64,000 bases of DNA from Anaspis maculata (Eukaryota > Arthropoda > Insecta > Coleoptera > Scraptiidae), in assembly GCA_949128115.1 (NCBI GenBank), contig OX421961.1:107926363-107990362 (forward strand), in the 5' to 3' direction. Each line of letters opens with the position of its first letter. The first letter of the stretch is position 1. A program made the position numbers and the translations under genes. Of the stretch, positions 34,713 through 46,700 are shown in pieces. A model generated the notes under the pieces. The model worked only from the letters and a program-made list of their open reading frames with translations, was not told the origin of the DNA and searched no databases.

Positions 34713-37700
34713 ATGCGTCGCCGAAACAAATTGAAAACTCAGTGGATTTTCTTGTTGGTGCTAGTTGCGTTGATACTCTGTGTTTTCATGTTCAGCCACA
34801 ACCAGCTGAATGCGGTGAACTATGATGGAAAAACTACAACTGCAACGCCGATATTTTCTTTAGCGCCAACTCCGGGAAAGTACGTGACGAAATCGCTGAA
34901 GGAATTGGGAAGGATGGACGAAATCAACAAGTACGTGTTGTTTCTGAACCAAGTTCCGGGATGCGGAGCCGAAGTTTTGATTTTGCTGTTGCAAAAGCTG
35001 CAAGGCTTCAACAACTACAGGCACATTCGGTTGAAAGGTTTCACTGGCAGCGGCATTTCAAGTGCTAATCAGGTAGGTTGAAATCTGCAGGATGAGTCAG
35101 CTTCAAGAAAAAAAAAAGGATATTGAATCGAAATTTAAATATTTATATTGATTGTTGCTGTCTCGCGCATCACAGGTCCTACCTAACGGAGATACGGTAG
35201 GCCTCCATGGCATTATGCAAAGTTCAAGGTTTAACGCTAATGATGATAAAGCATCGGCGCAATGATCCAAAATTACAAATACAGGGTGATTCCGAAATGG
35301 CTTATTTCCTCGCCGGTGCGTTCTCAAAAAGTTATCGATCACAGAAGAATGTTGACACTCTTTTATTTTTCAACTCTTAAAATTTAACTAAACAAAAAGT
35401 TAGACTTCATTAGAAACTTTTTCCTTGTAATCAATAACAAACAATGTTTTATGTCAGTGAATACGTTTCCGCAAAGCTTAGCACCGATGCTAATAACAAT
35501 TCGTCAAGGATGCATTTGGCATTCAATTGATAGTAGAATTAGTAGATGTTGGCGCGGTTACCGCGACGTGAATTTAAGAAACGAATAAACAGAAAAAAAA
35601 AAAACTTACCGAAACTCCTGCGGTGTCCGGGGGGCTGACTCAATGCGTCCAAATCGAGGTGATGCGGTGTGAGGAAAAGGAAATGTGGGAAAATGGGATC
35701 TCAACACGCACCACGCGCGAAACTCGAACGCACCAAGTACTTGCGTCAAGTCAACGCAACGAAGTTTCGGTTCGCACCTCGTTGAACGCACGGAAAGAAC
35801 GTTTTGAATGTTTTAATTATTAGCAACGACCGTCTTGTTCGAAATCATTAGAAATACTCAACTTAAAAAAAAAAAAACTCTGAACCAAAACAAAACGTTA
35901 TCGGAACCGGATTTCTTGCGGCCTGGGAGGTGCTGGGACGTAAAAGAGGTACCTACCAATTTAATAAGGCCCAGTGGCGCAAACATACCGCCCATCAAAA
36001 AATTGAAAAAGAAATGGGAAATTTTTTAAAGAAAGAAAAGAAAAAGTAACAACGGAAATTAGGTAAAATTCTAGGAAATAAAGAAAAATTATAATATGTA
36101 CAAATCACGCGTTTTCCCCTTTTGTTTTTTACTGTACAGGAAGGGTGATCAGCTTATGTACAGGGCGTGTAAAATCGCCAGAGGAAGTGCGAATATTTAC
36201 AACCCGAGTTACACCGTCCCGTCCAGGAAAAATCTTTTTGATGCGGCCGATTGGCCAAGATAACGGGGTGGTGTTCGCTCCATGGATAAAAACCACATCT
36301 CCAACTTTGACTGATGAGTCAGATTTGGTCCATTTACCTCGCTGAAGCTGGGTGTTCAAGTACTCAGTGGACCAGCGGCGCCAAAAGGTTTGATGAAGTT
36401 GACGCAGTTTGTGCCAACGAGTAACTGGACGATCATTTTCAAGAAGAATGGTTTCAGGCGGGGAGAGAAGGGAAGTTCCAATCAGGAAGTGGCCAGGTGT
36501 GAGAAAATCTAAATTGTCATTGGCGTCGTAGCTCAAGGGAACAATAGGGCGGCTGTTAAGAACAGCTTCAATGCGGCAAAAAAGTGTGCCGTACTCCTCA
36601 AATGTGTGAGGAGTTTCCCCAATCATACGGTGCAGCAGAGCCTTTGCTGACTTAACGCCGGCCTCCCAAAGGCCGCCGAAGTGAGGAGCTAACGGGGGAT
36701 TAAAATGCCATTCAACCTGACGAGAGACTAGCGAGGTGAACAATTCTTCCTGGTGGTTCTGGAGAAACCGGAACATGTCTCGGAGGTGTCTGGCAGCGCC
36801 AACGTAATTTCTACCGCAATCCGAATATAAATGTGAGGGTAAGCCACGACGACTAGCAAAGCGATCGAACGCAGCCAAAAAAGCGGGAGTCGAAAGATCA
36901 GAGACCATTTCTAAGTGCACGGCCTTCGTAGCCATGCACACATACAAGCACAAATAGCCCTTGAACGTCTTGGAGTTGCGACGATTCGATTCTTTGACAA
37001 CAAATGGCCCGGCGAAGTCCGTCCCTGTTCTTGCAAAACAGCGCGTAAGGTTCGATCGAGACGGAGGGAGATCTGCCATTATAGGTTGTATAGTCTGAGC
37101 CCGAAATTTGTGACATATCAAGCATTTATGAATTCGATTACGCAACAAACCGCGGAGAGAGATGATCCAAAACTGTTTCAGAATCAGAGCTTGTACCGTA
37201 TGGGCTCCGGAGTGTAAGGAAAATACGTGATAATGATCACAAATGAGCGAAGAAATATGAGCATTTTTTGGAAGCAGAAATGGGTGTTTAGCGCAATATG
37301 GCAGCGAGGAATTTTGAAGACGACCGCCCACCCTGAGACACCCCTCTGAATCAATGAAGGGGGTTAAAGAAGCCAACGAGGTAGGAAGGCATTCGGCATT
37401 TTTCAGAAATTGAAGTTCTGATTGATAATGCGAATTTTGCGAAAGGCGAATGCAGGTCATTAATCCGGTTTTTATTTCAGAGTATGATAAGGGGCCAGAG
37501 CGATAAGGTTTTTGTGTTCGAGCCGCCTTTGCATTGTGAATAAATCGCAATACGTAGGCAAAAACGCGTTGCATTCGAACGAGGGATGAGAATTTCTCAA
37601 TTTGAGGAATGAGAAAAGTCAAAGGTTCTCGTACCAGTAAGCTCACTGGCTGATTTTTGAGCTCGGGCATTCTGCACTCGCGTGAAGGAGCGAAAGAGCC

Positions 37701-40700
37701 TGGCCAAGAAGCTGGATCGGCATATAGAAATTCTGGCCCAAAATGCCAAAGGTTTTGCTCCAGAAATTGTGGTGGATTAAGTCCGCGAGATGCACAATCG
37801 GAAGGGTTGGAGTCTGTAGAGACATGACACCACTGCGTAGGGGGAGTTGAGCTGATTATTTCATTGACACGATTGGCAACAAAAGTCTTCAGTAAATGTG
37901 GAGGCGTATTAATCCAGGCAAGCACTATTTCAGAATCGGAGAACAATTTGACATCTACAACACTGAAGGAGCGCAAAAAGGATTCTAGCGATTTCACCAG
38001 ACGAGACAACAGTAGAGCGGCGCAAAGTTCGAGGCGAGGAATCGTGAGAGTTTTCAACGGAGACACTTTGCTGCGAGCTTTCAAAAATTGAACTTTGGCG
38101 GGAGAAGATTCGCTAGAAGTATGAAGATAGCAAATGGCTGCGAATCCACGCTCTGATGCATCGCAGAAGCCAACGAGACGATTTTCTGCTGTGGAAATCA
38201 AATGGCGAGGTATGCTGAAACGAGATAAAATGGGAATGGATGAAACGAACGTTTTCCAATCGTTTTCAAGAGTGCTGCTCAAGGAATCATCCCAATCGTA
38301 TTTTTCTGACCACAATCGTTGCAAGAACTGCTTTATCCAAAATATAACGGGCGTGAGAAAACCGAGAGGGTCAAACATGCGAGCTACGAAAGAAAGTATA
38401 TTTCGTTTAGTCACAGAACCGTGAAAGTGATGCACACGAAAGGTAAAATTATCAGATTTTGAGTCCCACATCAACCCCAAAATTTTAAACGTTTGGTCAT
38501 CATCAGAAAAAATCATAGGAGTTTCCAGAAAGTCAGAAGGCAAGCATTCCAGCACGTGGGGATTGTTGCTTGACCATTTGCGCAACTCAAAACCACCGAG
38601 AGATAGCAACTGAATCAGTTCGCGCTGAAGAGCCTGCGCTTCCGCAAAATCAGCAGCTCCAGTAACGACGTCATCCACATAGGTATGTTCAGATAAAGCG
38701 CGAGATGCCAGAGGAAAATTCTTGCCTTCGTCTTCAGCGAGTTGGAGCAGCACTCGCTGTGCTAAAAATGCAGAGGGTGTCAAACCATATGTTACGGTAT
38801 TGAGCTCGAATTCCTGTACGGGAGATTCATCATGTGGCCGCCAAAAAATGTGCTGATGAGAACGATCTGAAGGTGAAACAAGAATTTGACGATACATCGT
38901 TTTTATGTCGGCGCAGATGGCTACCGGGTGTGCACGAAACGATAGCAATATGTCGGCAATATCCCTTTGAAGTTAAGGACCGCGACACAAGCGTTCATTC
39001 AGAGAAATACCCGACGAATCCGGTGCAGAGGCATTAAAAACCACGCGCAGCTTTGTCGTAGAGCTGGATTCCTTCTGAACACCATGATGAGGGATGATGT
39101 AGGGCGATGGAGCAGGAGCCAATTGCATGTGAGATAGATCGATATATTCGGACAAAAAATCATTGTATTGCGTGGCAATGGAAGGATCTCGAGCTAACCG
39201 ATTTTCCAGGTGAAAATAGGTACGCAAAGCATTCGACCGATTTTTCTCCAAAGGAGGAGCATCAGGTTTGAATGGTAGATGAACTGTGTATCGCCCCACT
39301 GCATCGCGCGAATGATGAGTAGCAAAATGATTTTGGCAATACACATCCTCGGGATTTTCGAGGACGTGCATTGGTATTTCTTCAGATTCCCAGAATTTCT
39401 GAAGCATGGCGTCGACCTTATGGTCCAGTGTCAACAAGGAAATGTGCCGAGGGAGGGAAGTAGAAGTGTCTACGCAACCGAGAATAATCCAACCAAAAAT
39501 TGTGTTGATTGCGTAAGGATCTCCTCGTATAAATGCAGGCTCGGAACCGCTCAAAATTGCACCGTAAACATCGGCACCGATCAAGAATTCGACCTTGGAG
39601 GAGACATTGAACTGATCATCTGCAAGAGATAAATGCTGAAATTTTTTCAAAACCGAAGCATGAAGTGAACGAGAGGGAAGAGAATCACAAATTGAAGAGA
39701 GAACGACAGCTTGCACATCCAGAAGGTTCGCGGCTTGATGGCGTGACTTTAGAGTGCAAGGAGCAATGCCGAAAAACTTGGTGTTGGAATTACTTATTCC
39801 CGAAATGCTGCCGTTTTGTTTGCGATAACGTAGGCCAAGTTTTTGCACCAAAGAAAAAGTGATAGCTGATATCTGTGAACCCGGGTCCACAACAGCTTTC
39901 ACCGTGTGGTACTCGCCTTGAGAGTCCTTTATCAGCGCGCGAACGGTACCCAGAAGAACTGTGCGATCGGACGGGCTTTTCGACGCATGACAAGACATAC
40001 TGTGAATGGCAGCAGGGGAACTTGAGGCACGAGGATCAACCGCAATGTCACCAGGAGAATCAGAATTTTGATGGAGAAGCGAATGATGCCTAGTGCTTCG
40101 ACAAACACGACAAGAACTTGTGGATTTGCAATCTGATCGCATATGAGCACCGAGACAGTTGAAACAGCGCTTCAGTTTTTTTATTGTTTCGTATTTTTGC
40201 GAGATGTTTTGGTCGAGAAACGTCTTACATTTTGTAAACGAATGCGAATCGTTGCACAATGGACATGGCCGTTTAATTTCACACTGCGGAAGGACGGGCG
40301 CTTTGTTGTCGGAAGTGATTGAGCCCTGAGCAAAAAACGACCGCGACCGGCCTGAGTTATCATTTTTCGATGAGGAGGAAGTAAAAACGGGCGAGGCACA
40401 AAGTTCGAAATTGCAGCATTGTTGTTTTATGAACTTGATTAGTTCTTCGTAGGTAGGAATTTTGTTAGTGCCGGAGTGCTTATCTTCAAATGCTTGTTTT
40501 GTGCGAGAGTCGAGGTTAGATAAGCACATGTGGAAAAAAATGAAATCAGACAAATCGGGCAATTTCAATGCTTTGAGCGCGCTTACGGCAGTTTTATGCG
40601 TATTCAGAAAGGCCTGAAAACCGGCGGTGGATCCCTTGGTGAGGGGAGAAAAGCTGCGAATTTGATTCAGATAAAAAGTAGCCAATCGACGTTTGGACTG

Positions 40701-43700
40701 ATACCTATCCTCGAGGGCCTCGAACGCTAGCTGATAGTTCGATGGGTCAAATTCAAAATCGGCAATTACCGCCAAAGCATCGCCGTGAAGCGACGATTTT
40801 AGGTATTGAAACTTTTTTGTGACGGACAATGACGCATCCTCGTGAACTAACGACTTGAATAAAGAGAAAAAAGTTGGCCACTCGGGAAGGTTACCAGAAA
40901 ATGTGGGTAAAGAAATAGGTGGAAGCGAAGATGTACTTGGGGACACAACATTTGAAGGAGGAACAGTGCTGGAGGAAGGGGGAGATGTCAACAATGATTT
41001 CGTGTTCGACTGGGCGTGGAACACCAATTCGTCGAGTGAAGCTTGACATTTGGACACCTCCAGGGCCTGTTTAGGATCAGTGAGCTGTTGATTGACGATG
41101 ATGATCTCCGACTGGATCTTATCAAACTCGATACTGAGTTCGTCGAGTTTTACAATGCGAGATTCGAAAAGGATAGCATCCTTCTCACTCTTTAGTGATT
41201 TCGAGGCATTGTAAATAGTTTGAATGCGCGAGAACGTAAGCTCACGCCGAGTTTTCAACACATCCAAGGCGTCAGTTGGCGCATTTGGATCGGGAGCCAT
41301 TGTTGAATGTGGACGATTGAGGCAAAAAATCGTTACAAGAAGAGCAGAGATAACCTATCGTAGGGCGTAAAAAGAGATTTATTGAAGGAATACGCTAGAG
41401 ACGAGAGAAAAATGTGAGTTTTGAGGATTGAACGCGAAACTTAAGGGAAATGAAAGTGAGGAAAGTGGTCTACCTCCCAGGTCGCATGAAATCCGGCTCG
41501 AAGGACCATAAATTATGTTTGCGCGGTTACCGCGACGTGAATTTAAGAAACGAATAAACAGAAAAAAAAAAAACTTACCGAAACTCCTGCGGTGTCCGGG
41601 GGGCTGACTCAATGCGTCCAAATCGAGGTGATGCGGTGTGAGGAAAAGGAAATGTGGGAAAATGGGATCTCAACACGCACCACGCGCGAAACTCGAACGC
41701 ACCAAGTACTTGCGTCAAGTCAACGCAACGAAGTTTCGGTTCGCACCTCGTTGAACGCACGGAAAGAACGTTTTGAATGTTTTAATTATTAGCAACGACC
41801 GTCTTGTTCGAAATCATTAGAAATACTCAACTTAAAAAAAAAAAAAACTCTGAACCAAAACAAAACGTTATCGGAACCGGATTTCTTGCGGCCTGGGAGG
41901 TGCTGGGACGTAAAAGAGGTACCTACCAATTTAATAAGGCCCAGTGGCGCAAACAGTAGATGTCAATTTCCATCCATATAGTGATGCTGAGCCTCGCCTA
42001 AACGTGGTTATAGTTTCGTATTTTTCAAGTATCAACGGTCAGTTATTCACGAAAGTCGCTGGATTACAACGCGCGAATAAGACCCACCTGCACAATTGAC
42101 GGAAGAGCCGTGCTCACCTTCAAATATGCGCTGACAAGCATTTGACACCAAATGCTTGAACTTGTAGAACACACCGACGAACATGAGTAAGCAAATTCAA
42201 ATTAATAAGATTTCGTGCTCAAAAGATATGAATTTTCAAAAATAGTCGAAGCAACATTAAATATGAGAAGATTGTGGTGTGATGGTCATGGCCTCTGAAT
42301 GCCATGACAAGAGTCGTGGGTTCAATCCCCACCGGAGGCAATCAGATTCAGATTTTCGTCTCGAAAACAAGTTACTTGATTTAGTTGGAATGCTTGCTAA
42401 ATGCATGAGTCGCATAGCACGCAGAATGTGAAAGATGGTGCCGACTCTATGCGATATCGGTGGTTGTCCCTACCCTGAGTTGAAACATACACCGGTAAGG
42501 CAAAATTTCCGGTATGGTGGAGGAAAGCATTCACCGGCGTCGGTGTTGGGTTTCGTTGCGAAGATAGGCCGACGGTAAATATACAAAAAAAACTATATGA
42601 AGGTGTTGCAAAGTTCGTGAATAATTTGCATTTTCGGAAATTTTTGAACAGTAAGTTTTGATAGTGCAGATGCCGCAAGAGAAAAATAATTGACTCAAGT
42701 CAGTTGGAACCGCTACAATGGGAATAATTCTATAACATTATTCTTGAGAAAGAATCAACAAGAGAATAATAATTATAACCGATTCTCAATTTTTGAAAAT
42801 CTGGGGGTGCGTTGTAAAAAAGATACGCCTATTTCAAAAATTTACAGGGGCAGATGCTCGCGATGAGAGGTTTCGCGGCAGAAATGACGACGATTCTGTA
42901 CTTGAGTATTTACTAGTAGGTAGGCGATGAAAAAGAAGTGTTCCCAAATTAGGATGAAAGTGACACAAAAAACCGCTAAAGCTTTCAATTAAAAATAGAT
43001 TAACAGAGTAACACCTTTTTTTCTCAAATGAAGAGAAATTGGAATGTGACAAATAATCGACCATGAACTTGATAAGTAGTTGAATCTCCTTGGCGCCGAC
43101 ACTTTTACTGAGTGAAACCTCGTTATTTTATTTACTACATCCATAATCGCCTGATATGCGCATCGGATGAGCTCTTATGTGAATTTCATTTTTTTGCAGG
43201 AAGAACTTGTTTACCAAGTGTATGAAACGATGAAAAAAGAAGCCATTCCTTTGAGTTTCGATGGACGCATTCATTTCGTAAATTTCACATCCTACGATAA
43301 GCAGTCGCCCACTTTCATCAATTTAGTCCGAGAGCCGGCTGATAAAATGATTGCGAGGTTGTTAATCCTGTTTGTTTAATAACACTGAAATGTTCAACTT
43401 TTTGCCAAGTACAATGTTACATACTAACGATGATTTATCTTTCAGGTCATCTTATATCAAGAATGGAATAAATGGCAGCTTCATGAAGTGTCTTATTTCT
43501 GGAGAAAGCAATTGTGCTGTACAGGAAATGGACCCGTATTTCCTTAGCATACCATACTTTTGCGGATATAATCCACAATGCGAGTAAGTTACGGTAACAT
43601 ATCATCGGTCAACGTAATTCGCAAAGTGCGTAATTCGCAAAGTACGTAACTCCATTTCACCTGATTTCACAGAAGAGCATGCATAAGAACTGTTTTTAAG

Positions 43701-46700
43701 CCTCGCTAAACGTAGTAGCGGAGGCTATTTGTGGCCGCTTTTTTTGTTTTTTTTTTCGTGATTTTTTTCTCGTTTCTCGTTTCTCGTTCCTCGTTTCCTA
43801 ACAAAATTCACCTAAATCCTCCGTATCTTCCGAACGGTTTAACATATCAAGTTAATTCTTTCGTCAATCGAATCTTAACTATTGCGGGTTGATACCGACG
43901 ACGTTTAAAGATGATCGGTCAAATATCAACAATCTTTTACAACAATAAAGAATGCATAAATAGCGAAACTCATCGAAAATAGAAAAAACGCATATTTACT
44001 AAATTTACATCATCATATCTTTCGATCTATTGAAGCTTTGTCCCTGATTGTTTTTTTTTAAATTGAAGTACATATCCAGACCTTTGTTACAGTGTGAAAG
44101 CGATTTAGAAACAATGGTTTATTATTCATTTATAAGGTCTATTACCATTTTCACCGGCTATAAATGCATCATGATTTTCAATCAGCGAGAGAAATTTTTG
44201 TTTTCACAGTTTTCTATAATATACAACCAGCGAAGCGATTGGAGCCAAAGTATTGCAGAATTTTTTGAAAGAAAAAATTTTGATCTAGGAGTTGAAGTTT
44301 TTTAGATATGATTTTTTTTCTGAAGCAACCAACAACTGTAAAGAAGTGGTGCGCGCATGCCACTCATATATACTATGAAAAATGCTCTATATTACTACTG
44401 AGGTGGGCATTTTTCGTATGAAGCTGAGCTTTTCACAGAAATGATCAGATATTTGCTTTTTACAGAAAAAAAAACAAAAACAAGGCCCCCGTTTAGGCTA
44501 GCCGAGTTATGGGGCTAAGACGACCCTCAACGGTACAATGGTATTAACGTAAAATAGGTCTGATAGGGATGAAACTATTCACACCTAATTTCTACATCGA
44601 AAAGGTCCTATTCCAAACATTTGCTCTGCTCGTGCCTTTCAAACTTTCAAACCAGTTGAATAATCTCCTATTTTTACCGCAAATCGCAGATTCTTACATG
44701 TCACATACAGTTTCTCTTTTTTTATGGGTTTTAAATTGCTAAACAAAGAATGAAGTCGTAGTGCTAGCGGTACGCAAAAAAAGTGGCATTTGATGATACA
44801 AGCAAGCCACTTTGCATATTTGTTGTCTAGACCCATTAAAAAAATTTAGGCCGCAGTTCCTGAAAATTCATCCCTTTGATTTGGGGAGGGGAAGGGAGTA
44901 CTATAAAACAATCGTCGTATACAGGGTCTTATATAGAAAGAAGTAAAAAATTCGTATATCGTTAACCAAACCAGATGGATTCACGTGAATAGGACATTAT
45001 ATTGATAATTTTGTTACCCATCAACGGACAGTCAACACTTTTGGAAAATCATGACGGCCGTCCTGAATTTCACTGAACAGTTGGAAAAGTGATAGCTGAT
45101 TGTGAGAAACTCGGCATTCAGCCATCTCATTATATAAAAAAGGTAGCCTTGACGTAAGGTAAGGTTCTCTTCGTTGAGTAAACATTGCCAACCAAGGTTT
45201 GCATGGTAATACGCATTTGTAGCGCTCATGATGGCCTATAAAAGATTTGAAAGAGGAAAGTGAGTTCTTAGAGTTACAATACTGCCCAAAGGAAAACTGG
45301 TGGTTTGCTGAACAAAATATGTGGCACAGGAGAATATCTAGTCTCTTCCTCGAAGGCAGTGTACAGGGCCCAACCGAGGTCTCCCTCAGTGGAGGGGTGT
45401 AGATGGGAAAAATGCCGACTGTCCGCGAGCGAAGCGAGATAGATATTTTCCGTGTAATAATAATAATAATGACAATAATATGTGCCTTTTCATGAAAAAA
45501 TATAATAAATCGAAGCCCAAAATCCAAAGAAAAACAAGGAAAACAAGGGAAAAAGAATATGCAAAAATCACTGCATACAACTAACAAATCTAGACCACTT
45601 GGAAGCGTCAATGCTGTCAATGGGAGAAGGTGCCAAAATGCCGTAAAAAATTTATACAGGGTGTTTCAAAAAGTATGTGCCATACGTGAATGGCAGATGG
45701 AGGATGTCAAGGCGAGTTGAGATCAAGAAGAGAAAAAATGTTTTGGCGATCGGTCTCGAAGATACAGGGTGTTTTGTTCTTTGGTCACAATTTACAATAA
45801 GCGATATCTCTGGAGCGGTTTCATATAAACAAATGAAATTTACCTGTCACATTCCTCTGCTGGTACTTGATCAAATGCCATAGCAGGTAGAAAAAAAATC
45901 AGGTCCGGACTTGAAAAAAAAAGTTTTTGAGTTTGCCTGTCAAAAAGTACATTTTCTGAGTGGATTTCGGAAAAAACACTACCATATCTGGAAAGCTCAG
46001 GAAAAATGCTACAAGAGTGACTGTTCAATTTTCACGGCACACTTGAAGTCATCCGACAAAGAAATTGAGAAACAACTCATACCAGTGTCACTATTCAGAG
46101 TGAAATTTTTATTAGGCGCAATAATGGATACAATTCGGTACGATCACTGCAGATTCCTCAGTTCTGTCATATCTTTCACTAAGACTCGACATGTCTCACA
46201 AGGAAAGACATTTCTGAAAAAAAATCTCGAGAAAACCAAAATTCTCGCCAGCCAGCATGGGGATTTTCCTGCGCCCAAATGTGCGAGTTTCGGCAATTAG
46301 TAACGCCGTCCCTTGTAAACTGGGCCTCATCTGTAAATAAAATCCGAGGTACAGTTCGTGGATGGTTCACAATCCATCTGAAAAAGATGAGGCGTTCGGG
46401 GCTGGATAATTTGGCTTTAATCCTCGCTTTAATCGCTGCACCTTCTGCATAAGGATAAGGATACAAGCGTTCGCTTTTTGATCCTCTCCATGCACGAGCA
46501 TGGGGAATACCAAGGGCATGTCCTATCCTCCTCGTGTTTATGGGAGGATCTTCCTCTGCCATCTCCAGAATTTCTTTCAGGGCAGCCACTTTCGGTCGTT
46601 CGATGTTTCTCGGAGGTACAGCTACAACAGCAGTTCCGGGGAATCTCCCATGTTCACGACTGTATTAATAAATTCTTCCAAACGTGTTTCGAGATGGTAT

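Larger units (their letters stand above)
35547..41955 (-). mobile_element. BEL/Pao LTR retrotransposon, young insertion in sulfotransferase intron 1
   Basis: Two direct LTRs (35547-35985 and 41516-41955) enclose an antisense gag-pol. The 5-bp target duplication GTAGA lies at 35542-35546 and 41956-41960. The LTRs differ by one substitution near one end and one A in a poly(A) run, so the insertion is recent. After the 5' LTR (minus strand) there is a primer-binding-site-like TGGTCCTTCGAGCCGGAT. Length is 6.4 kb. BEL/Pao identity rests on the DUF1759/DUF1758 gag-protease region and the YVDD reverse transcriptase. It lies opposite to the host gene, about 470 bp past the exon 1 donor. Confidence 0.95.

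Noticed and set aside
36145..38424. Plus-strand frames opposite the BEL pol
   Set aside because: Antisense shadows of the gag-pol frame.
42270..42343. A tRNA gene
   Set aside because: Box B is perfect, but the D arm cannot form normally and the anticodon loop would have eight bases; better explained as a SINE head.
45021..45620. A 199-codon minus-strand open frame
   Set aside because: Composition is Phe/Ile/Ser-rich, includes a trinucleotide run, and shows no domain, splice logic or poly(A) signal; it probably is chance or decayed repeat.
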